Shown piece by piece: positions 1 through 9,200 of a DNA stretch of 64,000 bases (its first letter is position 1; each line of letters starts with the position of its first letter). The stretch is taken from positions 1-64,000 of the forward strand of contig JAHABX010000005.1 of NCBI GenBank assembly GCA_018376135.1, read 5' to 3'. The position numbers and the translations under genes are program-made. The stretch is from Clostridiales bacterium. GTDB lineage: Bacteria; Bacillota; Clostridia; Lachnospirales; Lachnospiraceae. The notes beneath the pieces are model-generated. The model was given only the letters and a program-made list of their open reading frames with translations. It was not told the DNA's origin and made no database searches.

Positions 1-3000
1 GGTCGTCCCCGCGGAGGGGACGTGGGTTGAAATACATAATAACAGCAATGTAACAGAAGAAATACAGGTCGTCCCCGCGGAGGGGACGTGGGTTGAAATG
101 TATTAAGGAAATGCCTGATACCGAATTGGTGAAGGGTCGTCCCCGCGGAGGGGACGTGGGTTGAAATGTAAAGAGGACGTAACACCCGAAGAGGTGACAG
201 TAGGGTCGTCCCCGCGGAGGGGACGTGGGTTGAAATTCCAGGAAAATATGGAGAAAATGGACCGTCATTGGTCGTCCCCGCGGAGGGGACGTGGGTTGAA
301 ATACGTATAGCGCCGTCTGTGAAAATCTGGGTCAGGGGTCGTCCCCGCGGAGGGGACGTGGGTTGAAATAGTATGCCGCTTTTAACGATGGTTACGTAAA
401 ACTCGGTCGTCCCCGCGGAGGGGACGTGGGTTGAAATCTGACGAACTGAGAAAGTGTCTGATGGAATATTAGGTCGTCCCCGCGGAGGGGACGTGGGTTG
501 AAATAAAAAATGATTGACAAAAAGCGAATGATGTGGTAGGTCGTCCCCGCGGAGGGGACGTGGGTTGAAATCGGGATTATAGGAGTTGACGGAGCACTTG
601 TGAGAGGTCGTCCCCGCGGAGGGGACGTGGGTTGAAATTCCGCATGCAACGGCAGTATGCTGGAACGAATTGGTCGTCCCCGCGGAGGGGACGTGGGTTG
701 AAATCCAGGAACACCAACAGAAGTGATCGGAGATGCTTGGTCGTCCCCGCGGAGGGGACGTGGGTTGAAATTCAATGTATCTTGTGGTCTGCATCGCGGG
801 CAATCCGGGTCGTCCCCGCGGAGGGGACGTGGGTTGAAATATATAGTTAACTAATAATGAAAAATGAGATGCTTGGTCGTCCCCGCGGAGGGGACGTGGG
901 TTGAAATATACCACGCGGCATATCCCATCCTGCTGCACAGATGGTCGTCCCCGCGGAGGGGACGTGGGTTGAAATATGGATGCCAGTTGGTATTGCGTAT
1001 GTGTATATCGGTCGTCCCCGCGGAGGGGACGTGGGTTGAAATTTACAACACGGAACAGATTCACCGTCACCTGCCCGGGTCGTCCCCGCGGAGGGGACGT
1101 GGGTTGAAATCCCCTGGTCGCTTTTTTTCTTTCATTGCATTTATCGGTCGTCCCCGCGGAGGGGACGTGGGTTGAAATCTACAAAAATGGTATGAATAAT
1201 ATTCGTAATTACGGTCGTCCCCGCGGAGGGGACGTGGGTTGAAATTGCGCATCCTATCCCAAAATAATCCTGTTCGTAAGGTCGTCCCCGCGGAGGGGAC
1301 GTGGGTTGAAATCCTCCTCTACAAGCTGACGAATTCGGCGCTGTGGGTCGTCCCCGCGGAGGGGACGTGGGTTGAAATATGAATAGATTAACAACTTCAA
1401 ATGGTACATATTGGTCGTCCCCGCGGAGGGGACGTGGGTTGAAATCGTTCTCTACACTGAACAGCGGACACCGCATTGGGTCGTCCCCGCGGAGGGGACG
1501 TGGGTTGAAATGAGTTATGGGTAAAGATTAGGCTTGTGGAGAAGCGGTCGTCCCCGCGGAGGGGACGTGGGTTGAAATCGCATCGTCAATAAACTGTTGC
1601 CCCAGCCATTCTTCGGTCGTCCCCGCGGAGGGGACGTGGGTTGAAATCTCCTCACATCGTCCGATCGATGGCGCATAGCTGGGTCGTCCCCGCGGAGGGG
1701 ACGTGGGTTGAAATTGAGACAATAATTTTTTTGCATCAAAATAAGGTGGTCGTCCCCGCGGAGGGGACGTGGGTTGAAATATTTGTCTCTGCAGATAACT
1801 GGTCTTTTGGTTATAGGTCGTCCCCGCGGAGGGGACGTGGGTTGAAATAGGTCAGCGACGATTACGTACTGACTCTGCAAAAGGTCGTCCCCGCGGAGGG
1901 GACGTGGGTTGAAATTGTTAAGACGGATGTGTACGAATAAAGATTTTTGGTCGTCCCCGCGGAGGGGACGTGGGTTGAAATTCCCCACCATTTTCTGGCA
2001 GCCTGTCCTTTTTCCGGTCGTCCCCGCGGAGGGGACGTGGGTTGAAATCCATTCCCATCGCCAATACATCCTCAAATTTTTCTTCCGGGTCGTCCCCGCG
2101 GAGGGGACGTGGGTTGAAATTGTTATATATCTCTGCAACCGCGCGCTCGCTTGCGGTCGTCCCCGCGGAGGGGACGTGGGTTGAAATTGGATAAATAGGG
2201 ACTTCTGATTCAAACCGATCCAGGTCGTCCCCGCGGAGGGGACGTGGGTTGAAATAATGTGCGTCCTTGCCCTGTTTGGTGGCAACCGTGGTCGTCCCCG
2301 CGGAGGGGACGTGGGTTGAAATCGCTTTTTCTCCAGCTGCTTGGCAGCTTAATCTGGTCGTCCCCGCGGAGGGGACGTGGGTTGAAATCACTCTGGAGGA
2401 AGGTAATAAAATTGCAGAAGAAGGTCGTCCCCGCGGAGGGGACGTGGGTTGAAATGTATCATTGTCAATGACGATTGTAATCGTTCTCGGGTCGTCCCCG
2501 CGGAGGGGACGTGGGTTGAAATATTTGGTGAATTGGTATGAAAGAATATTTGACGAGGTCGTCCCCGCGGAGGGGACGTGGGTTGAAATTCCAGCATAAC
2601 AAGCTGATTGATGGGTTCTCAGCGGTCGTCCCCGCGGAGGGGACGTGGGTTGAAATCACTTACCTGGACTATTTTGCAGGTATCGTTGATGGTCGTCCCC
2701 GCGGAGGGGACGTGGGTTGAAATTGGATCAGGCTGGTGCACTGATTAGCTGGGTGCTGGGTCGTCCCCGCGGAGGGGACGTGGGTTGAAATATCACACAT
2801 TACAACTGAATTGCAGTCAAACATGGGTCGTCCCCGCGGAGGGGACGTGGGTTGAAATGTGACCAGACCAACAGCATTAATAATAATATTACCGGTCGTC
2901 CCCGCGGAGGGGACGTGGGTTGAAATTGTTGCTCAGAACGAGGCTGATCGCACCTCCGAGGTCGTCCCCGCGGAGGGGACGTGGGTTGAAATTCTGTAAG

Positions 3001-3867
3001 GAATTGAAGAAATCAACTCATTTAACGGTCGTCCCCGCGGAGGGGACGTGGGTTGAAATTCGCTTGTCGTTGCATCTCTGCCACAGAACGGGGGTCGTCC
3101 CCGCGGAGGGGACGTGGGTTGAAATTCCATCGATCCGATGACGTCAGAAGATATTCATGGTCGTCCCCGCGGAGGGGACGTGGGTTGAAATTATATGACT
3201 CCGGGTGTTGGGTTCGTGTACAGTGAGGTCGTCCCCGCGGAGGGGACGTGGGTTGAAATTGGAAAACATGGGAAGACGAACATTTCCGGAAACGGTCGTC
3301 CCCGCGGAGGGGACGTGGGTTGAAATCGTATCTCCTGCAGCGCTGGCACATATAGCCATCGGTCGTCCCCGCGGAGGGGACGTGGGTTGAAATCTGGTAA
3401 GCGGTTTTGTCCGATCCCCACGACAATGGTCGTCCCCGCGGAGGGGACGTGGGTTGAAATTCAGTCAGACTGATTTTCTGGAAGTAATCTGCGTCGGGTC
3501 GTCCCCGCGGAGGGGACGTGGGTTGAAATTTTTAGGTTGCGGAACCAGCGATCGAGCTTAGTGGTCGTCCCCGCGGAGGGGACGTGGGTTGAAATCAAGG
3601 TAGAGAGTGCGCTTGACATTTTAAAATCTGGGTCGTCCCCGCGGAGGGGACGGGAGTTGAAATCTTTTCATTTCCGTTGTTTTCCATGGGTGACGAAGGT
3701 CATTCCCGTGAAGGGGATGTTGGTCGAAATATACGGTTGCAGTAATCAGACTTTGCGTCGTTGTGGTCGTTTACGTTTGAATGGCATTAGGGAAAATAAG
3801 GTTGGAAATGCCAGCCTGATACTGGAGAATATACAGATGTCCCCGTAAGGGGACGGTAAGAATTAAA
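1..3867 (+). CRISPR. CRISPR array, I-C-type repeat, trailer end
   Basis: A 33-nt repeat beginning GGTCGTCCCC and ending GGGTTGAAAT recurs every 66-69 nt from base 1. I count 54 units that look identical (starts 1 to 3563). A 55th at 3631 has changes near its 3' end. Strongly decayed units follow at 3698 and 3765, and a last vestige at about 3835. Spacers are mostly 33-36 nt; one (2049-2087) is 39 nt. The repeat holds a 6-bp palindrome, GTCCCC/GGGGAC, and the TTGAAAT tail typical of subtype I-C. Decay at the right end marks it as the trailer, so the array is read rightward, and the leader, newest spacers and cas genes would lie left of the window. No cas gene is inside it. Subtype is inferred from the repeat alone. 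Confidence 0.97.
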
Positions 3868-3902
3868 GTTTTTGTAGTGTGCGCAGTGCTGCGTATTTGT
3901 CA

Positions 3903-3931
3903 TTGAAATACGTATTTATACGTACTATAAT
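3903..3931 (+). promoter_or_regulatory. Promoter with TACGTA double operator for hicAB
   Basis: TTGAAA (3903-3908) and TATAAT (3926-3931) are separated by 17 nt, a near-consensus housekeeping promoter. Between them TACGTA occurs twice, at 3909-3914 and 3919-3924, one helical turn apart. Each copy is itself a palindrome. HicB antitoxins commonly autorepress their operon through a DNA-binding domain, so these boxes are a likely operator; this is inference from position and symmetry. Confidence 0.65.
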
Positions 3932-3983
3932 GTGGCTGGGATAAGAGGAGGAGATACATAAGACGCCGATAACATCTAAAGAA

Positions 3984-4151
3984 ATGATACAGCACCTTCA
4001 GAACAATGGTTTGAAAACCATAAGCCAGAATGGTTCTCATGTTAAGCTTTTGAATCCGCAAACTGGAAAGTCAGTTGTTGTTCCTTATCATTCCAAAGGC
4101 CTGAGAAAGGGATTGAAGAAAGCGATTTTGCAACAGACAGGACTGAAATAG
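3984..4151 (+). CDS. hicA: HicA-like mRNA interferase toxin, start codon apparently lost
   Basis: The frame encodes a typical small HicA (double-stranded-RNA-binding-like fold). It has the GSH signature in the segment SQNGSHVKLLNP, carrying the catalytic His, and the usual VVVPYHSKGLRKG tail. HicA toxins cleave translated mRNA and are neutralised by HicB, which follows 38 nt downstream. Homology runs back to AAG ACG CCG at 3960, but no start codon precedes it: the expected ATG at about 3958 reads AT, as if one G were deleted, although AGGAGGAG (3944-3951) lies at good distance. The first in-frame ATG is 3984, giving 55 aa without the N-terminal strand. The gene may be a dead toxin, use ATA at 3954, or reflect a base error. 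Confidence 0.7.
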   Translation: MIQHLQNNGLKTISQNGSHVKLLNPQTGKSVVVPYHSKGLRKGLKKAILQQTGLK

Positions 4152-4189
4152 TCCTGCCAATATAAAACCGGAGGTATAGATATGAAAAA

Positions 4190-4579
4190 ATGTTTTATCC
4201 AGCGATTTTCCATAAAGCAGAAGGGGGAGGATTTTGGATTTCTTTTCCTGATTTTCCTGAGTGCTTTTCTCAGGGGGAAAATACAACTCAAGCCTATGAG
4301 ATGGCGTCTGATGCGCTTGGTCTGGCTATCATCAGTCGTGAAATTTCCGGTGAAATGATTCCGGAAGCTTCTGATCCGTCGGCTGTTGAATTGGATTCAG
4401 GCGATTTTTTAATGGTAATTGAATTTGATATGCTCGCTTATCAACGCCGAACAAACTCTAAAGCAGTAAAGAAAACTTTGAGTATCCCTGAATGGTTAAA
4501 TGAGGCTGCTATTGCTGCAGAAATCAATTTTTCTCAGGTCCTTCGGGAAGCTCTTATGGTAAAGCTACAGATTAAGTAG
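4190..4579 (+). CDS. hicB: HicB-family antitoxin
   Basis: A 129-aa protein with the HicB N-terminal partial RNase H-like fold (YPAIFHKAEGGGFWISFPDF, then the EN-T-Q-AYEMASDAL helix) and a C-terminal ribbon-helix-helix-like segment (about 95-126, LSIPEWLNEAAIAAEINFSQ). It should bind and neutralise HicA and repress the shared promoter. The start is awkward. GGAGG (4170-4174) is ideally spaced for ATG 4182, but that ATG runs through six A into a different frame. The HicB frame opens at ATG 4190, 15 nt from the Shine-Dalgarno. One extra A would fuse the two into an M-K-K-M-F start. Confidence 0.88.
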   Translation: MFYPAIFHKAEGGGFWISFPDFPECFSQGENTTQAYEMASDALGLAIISREISGEMIPEASDPSAVELDSGDFLMVIEFDMLAYQRRTNSKAVKKTLSIPEWLNEAAIAAEINFSQVLREALMVKLQIK

Positions 4580-4603
4580 TCCATTTTAACAGGAGATAAG
4601 CAT

Positions 4604-4810
4604 ATGAAAAATAGCATCAAGGAATCTCCGGAATTTGTAGAAGCAATGAAAATAGAAGGTCTGAAGACCCATCTACTGGTGAAGAAGGCAGAAAACTTCT
4701 TCCGCTATTATACCAAAAGAATTAGCACTGCAGCCATGCAGCATGTCAGTGTGAATCTGAGAGACGGTTGTGAGATTGATGGTATAGATGAGCTGCTCGA
4801 TCTGATTTAA
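4604..4810 (+). CDS. Small protein of unknown function, head of the NTPase operon
   Basis: A 68-aa protein preceded by AGGAGA at a good distance. It is mixed-charge and predicted mostly helical (segment EAMKIEGLKTHLLVKKAENF), with no membrane segment or recognised domain. It ends 12 nt before the KAP NTPase start and begins 24 nt after hicB, so it could be read with either. It resembles no family I can name. Position suggests a small partner or regulator of the downstream NTPases, but that is only inference. Confidence 0.7.
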   Translation: MKNSIKESPEFVEAMKIEGLKTHLLVKKAENFFRYYTKRISTAAMQHVSVNLRDGCEIDGIDELLDLI

Positions 4811-4822
4811 GGGGATATATCT

Positions 4823-6259
4823 ATGTGGGAGAAAGACAAACTGAATCGAAAGGAATTTGCGGATTTTCTTTGTACATTGATTAAGAATTCCGATAAATAC
4901 AGGCGTTCGGAAGGAGAGAATTCCTATGTAATTGCGCTGGATTCTCCGTGGGGAACCGGCAAGAGTTATTTTCTGGAGCTGTTTGAGAAATATATATCAG
5001 AGACAGAGAAACAGAACGGGCTCCGGATCATCCATTACAGTGCGTGGGAAAATGACTTCTGGGATAATGCATTTCTGCCGCTTCTGTATGCGTTATATAA
5101 GGAAGAGATGCTGAGTGTGGAAGCCCAGGGGGAGAAGGCAGGAAATTGTGTGAAGGACATTCTTCGTCTGAGTGTTTATCTGGGAAAAGAGGTCGGATTT
5201 AAAAGGCTGGAGACGGTTTTGGGCGAGGATGCGGCAAAGATGCTCAAGGGCGGTGTGGATCACATGCTGGAGAAGCCGGAGCAGGGAATAGCGCCTGTAT
5301 TTCAGGATTATGAGGAGTTCTGCCGGGCATATGAGACGATCCGGGGGATGCTTTCGGATTATCAGAAGAATCTGGAAGGATACGGGAAGATTGTGATTGT
5401 GGTGGACGAGCTGGACCGCTGCAGACCGGATTTTGCAGTGCAGACACTGGAGGTGGTGAAGCATCTGTTTAATGTGGAGGGACTGGTATTCCTGTTTGCG
5501 GTGGATATGGAGCAGTTGGGCTGCGTGATCCGGGGGATCTACGGAGAAGGTCTGGATGCCAGGAATTATCTGAATCGGATGTTCCATTATGTAACGCATC
5601 TGCCGGAGCCGGACAGCGGACTTTATTTTAAGGTTCTGTTTGAGGAGAAGAGAGAGAATTTTCAGGCGGTATACCAAAGAGAAGAACAGATCGATCAGGC
5701 AGCGGGCTTTGTGCAGGGGCTGGCAGACGGATTCCGCCTGTCCCTGCGGGAGCTGGATACTATCTGGAAAAACTATATGATCCTGTATGATTATAAGCTG
5801 AAGAATTATCTGCGAATCGAAGCCCATCTGCTGTATTTTCTGTTTTTGGTGATGAAATACCGGTATGCAGATTTGACAGCGTATCTGAGGCGGCAGGAGT
5901 ATTCCCGGCTGGATGAGATGCCGGAGCTGGAGAAGGTGCTGGACGATCTGCCGGAGGACTCCATGCTTCAGGGACTGTTCAAACATTCCGTCTGGTGGAA
6001 GCTTGAGGAGCTGGAAGGATGGCTGTACGGCAGATCCCTTGGGGCAGTGGGCAGCAGGCAGACCAGAATAGCAGGAGTACAAGGAGATACCATTATTACG
6101 ACGGGATCTGGTGAAAAGACCGTTGCGATTGAGGAGGACACCTGTTTTCTGGGACTTTTGTACGCACCGGATTTCGTACACTGGGAACAGATCAAACGCC
6201 TGTCCATAGTGGAATACATGAGGAAACAGTTGGAGTTATTTGAGTTTGGCGGGGAGTAG
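4823..6259 (+). CDS. KAP-family P-loop NTPase
   Basis: A 478-aa protein with a Walker A loop SPWGTGKS (residues 41-48), preceded by a hydrophobic strand, and a Walker B VIVVDELDRCRPDF (191-204). A segment AVDMEQLGCVIRGIYG followed by YLNRMF (226-253) is characteristic of the KAP (Kidins220/ARMS and PifA) NTPases. Many KAP proteins carry transmembrane insertions; none is evident here, so it is probably cytosolic. PifA excludes phage T7 and a KAP-like ATPase (QatA) is part of Qat defence, so a defence role is plausible. It is 12 nt after a small unknown gene and 4 nt before the NACHT gene, suggesting translational coupling. Confidence 0.88.
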   Translation: MWEKDKLNRKEFADFLCTLIKNSDKYRRSEGENSYVIALDSPWGTGKSYFLELFEKYISETEKQNGLRIIHYSAWENDFWDNAFLPLLYALYKEEMLSVEAQGEKAGNCVKDILRLSVYLGKEVGFKRLETVLGEDAAKMLKGGVDHMLEKPEQGIAPVFQDYEEFCRAYETIRGMLSDYQKNLEGYGKIVIVVDELDRCRPDFAVQTLEVVKHLFNVEGLVFLFAVDMEQLGCVIRGIYGEGLDARNYLNRMFHYVTHLPEPDSGLYFKVLFEEKRENFQAVYQREEQIDQAAGFVQGLADGFRLSLRELDTIWKNYMILYDYKLKNYLRIEAHLLYFLFLVMKYRYADLTAYLRRQEYSRLDEMPELEKVLDDLPEDSMLQGLFKHSVWWKLEELEGWLYGRSLGAVGSRQTRIAGVQGDTIITTGSGEKTVAIEEDTCFLGLLYAPDFVHWEQIKRLSIVEYMRKQLELFEFGGE

Positions 6260-6263
6260 ACAG

Positions 6264-9200
6264 ATGAGTATAGTCAGATTTGACCAGACCCGGACATCGA
6301 TCTGGGAGGTACTGATGGAACATATGATGTACGAATGCGGAAAGAAAAGCGATGGGGCAGTCCATATGCTTGACGGAGGCTGGATGGAGATCAGGGAGGA
6401 CCTTTCTTTTGCATGCGTGAATCGAATGATGAAAAAAGACAGCCGCTGCTGCATACTGGACTGCAGTGAGGAGCTGTCTTTGGATGAAATGGCAGAGCTG
6501 GAGGAGCAGTGGATGGAAATGGAATCGGAGGAGCCGGAAGGCGCCCCCGGGGACCGGCAGGTCATCTATTATCTGGTCAATCTGGACAGCCGGATACCGG
6601 AGCAGGAGGCTTGTCTGACCAGGCTGAGGGAGAGTCTGGAGCAGAATGAGGGTGAAGCATGTGAGCGGTATTTCTGGGATATCAGTGTGATCGAAACCAT
6701 ATTGCAGGAGCTTCCGCAGATCAGGGAGCAGTATGTAAGTTATCCGGAGTATGCGGGAGCGCGGGAGAGGCTGTTTACCGATGAACAGAGGAGCTGTCTG
6801 AGTACGCTGGGGCGTTATCTGGAGAAATGCTTTATGGAGGACCGCTTTTCCAAAATGGAGCAGGCAGGCTCCGTAACGGATGAAAAGGTTGCTCTGCAGA
6901 AGGTATTTGTGGATCTGGAGGCATTTCGGGAGCAGGGAAACCGGAATGGGAGGCCGGGGATGTTTGTAGATGAAATGATCAGGCTCGGCAACCATGTGAA
7001 CCGCTATGTAAAGACCTTCCGAAAAGAAGAGCATCTGGTGAAGCGCGATTATCTGCTGCTGGGAACGGCAGGTCAGGGAAAGTCCACTGTATGCCAGTAT
7101 CTGATTCAGATCTACCGGGCAGCCTGGCTGGAACAGAATTCCGCACATGGCTCCAGAAAGGAAGTCGGCAGCTTTCAGCAGGAGTATGAAAAGAGTCAGT
7201 GCACAAAGGTGCAGTGCAGAAGAATCCCGATCCACATTGTGGTGAAGGAGTATGCCGCATGGCTTCAAAAGCAGGCAGAGCAGGGGGAAGCATTGGACGT
7301 GCTTCTCTATATGAGAGAGCAGATCCGCAGAAAGACCGGGGAGGAGATACGGCTGGAAATACTGAGGGAGCTGCTGGCAAAGCTGTCATGGATCTTTGTG
7401 TTTGACGGGCTGGATGAGGTTCCTTCCTCCTCCAACCGGGAGCGTCTGACCGGTGAAATCCGGGATTTTCGGGACGGAGAGCTGAGGCGTGCAAACTGTG
7501 ACGGGGTGGTCATCTGTACTTCCAGACCCCAGGGAAATCTGGAAGGACTGGTGGACGCCTTTTTCCTCCGGCTGCGTCTGGCTGATTTTTCCCAGGAAAG
7601 ATGCCTGATCTATCTGGACCGGCTGATGGAGCAGATGAGCAGCTCTTCGGAAGAAAAAGCAAGATTCATGGAGGTGCTTGGAGAGTCTGCCGGGGATCCG
7701 GTGGTATCACATCTGATGAAGAGCCCGCTGCAGGCGACCATTGTGGCGATTCTGGTGAAGACAGGCGGAAAGCCGCCCAGAGACCGCTATAATCTGTTTG
7801 ATACCTATTATCAGACCATGAAAAACCGTGAGAAACAGAAGGATACACTGGAGTCCCTGCATGACACCCTGGACTGGATGGATGATATCCACTACCGGCT
7901 TGCCCTGCGGCTTCAGAAGGAGTCGGAGAGTGACCGCAATCCGTCCGCTGCCATTACAGAGGAGCCGTTTCTGCAGTTGATCCGGGAATATCTGGAGGAA
8001 ATGGATGACGAGATCGATGCGGAGGAGCTTGGCAGGACCTTTTTTCATATCCTGACCAGACGTCTCTGTTTTATCACGGATGTAAATACAGAAGGAGAAT
8101 ATATGTTTTCTATCCGTTCCATGCAGGAATTTCTGGCAGCAAACGGAATCGTGCGTCAGAGAGAGCAGGAGCTGATAACAGAATTGAATCGGATCGCGCC
8201 CAGTGCCTATTGGAGAAATGTCTTCCTGTTTGCACTTGGGTATATGAATAAAAATATGAAGCATCTGGAACCGGAGGTCTGCCGGATCTGCGGTAAGCTG
8301 AACGGGGAAGACTGCACCCCGGCACAGTATAGCCTGGAGAAAATCTCCTGTGCGGGCTCGCTGCTGGCGCTGGATATCCTGATAGAGGGAATCTATAAGG
8401 GTGCGGTGAAGATAGAGAAGAAATACTGCAGCCTGTTCTTTCAGATCAAAAATCCGGCGGAGGCAGTCATGGATGAGCTTCGGGAATACTCCCGGCTTTC
8501 CGCTGAAAAGAAGGAGTATCTGCGGAGGGAATACATACTGCCTCAGCTGAAGACGGAAAAAGAGAATCTGACGCTGTGGTACCTGCTGAGTATGTCTGAG
8601 GGAATGGATGAGGTTCTGGAGCATGTGAAGCAGATGAAGCTTTCTGCTGCACAACAAAGAGAAGTCCTTTGGTTCCTGAGGGAGAAATTTTCTCTGTGGG
8701 ACAGCGATGCCGCAGAAGCCATAGGGAAGTGTCTTGCAGAACTTTTGGAACAGACAGAAGGGGATATGCGTATATCCTACGAGGATGCCTGCCAGGTGCT
8801 CTGTCATGCAAAGCCTGCTGTGGATTCCAAAGCCTTTGCACTGATCTGCAAAGCCCTCCTGCAGGAAATTGATTTCAGGAGAAGAAAGATAAGGATGCGC
8901 GGGGCAGCGATGAAATATCTGCCGGATTTCTGGGGAAGATTTGAGGAGATTTTATTAAAGCTGAACAACGGAAGAACAGCGCTGGATCTGGCAGAGGTGC
9001 TTACCTTTCAGTGGAGAGCATTTGCAGTGGAGAAAGGGGAACGTGAAGTTCTTGAGGAAGCAAAGATCTGGTTTGAGCAGACAGGACTGGATATAGAAGC
9101 GGTATTTCTTGATCTGCTGCTGTATCCGGATGCTGCACATGCAGGCATATATGTGGACAGGCTCTGGAAGGAAACTATAGATGAGCGGCGCAGATGGCTG

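Noticed and set aside
392..3848. Many open frames on both strands across the CRISPR array
   Set aside because: They are built from the repeat (recurring V-P-A-E-G-T-W-V-E-I or N-P-R-P-L-R-G-D-D segments) and spacers; no ribosome sites or real protein features.
5093..6181. Long minus-strand open frame (362 aa) opposite the KAP gene
   Set aside because: A shadow of the + strand gene, which has clear Walker motifs and a ribosome site; the antisense product shows no domain.
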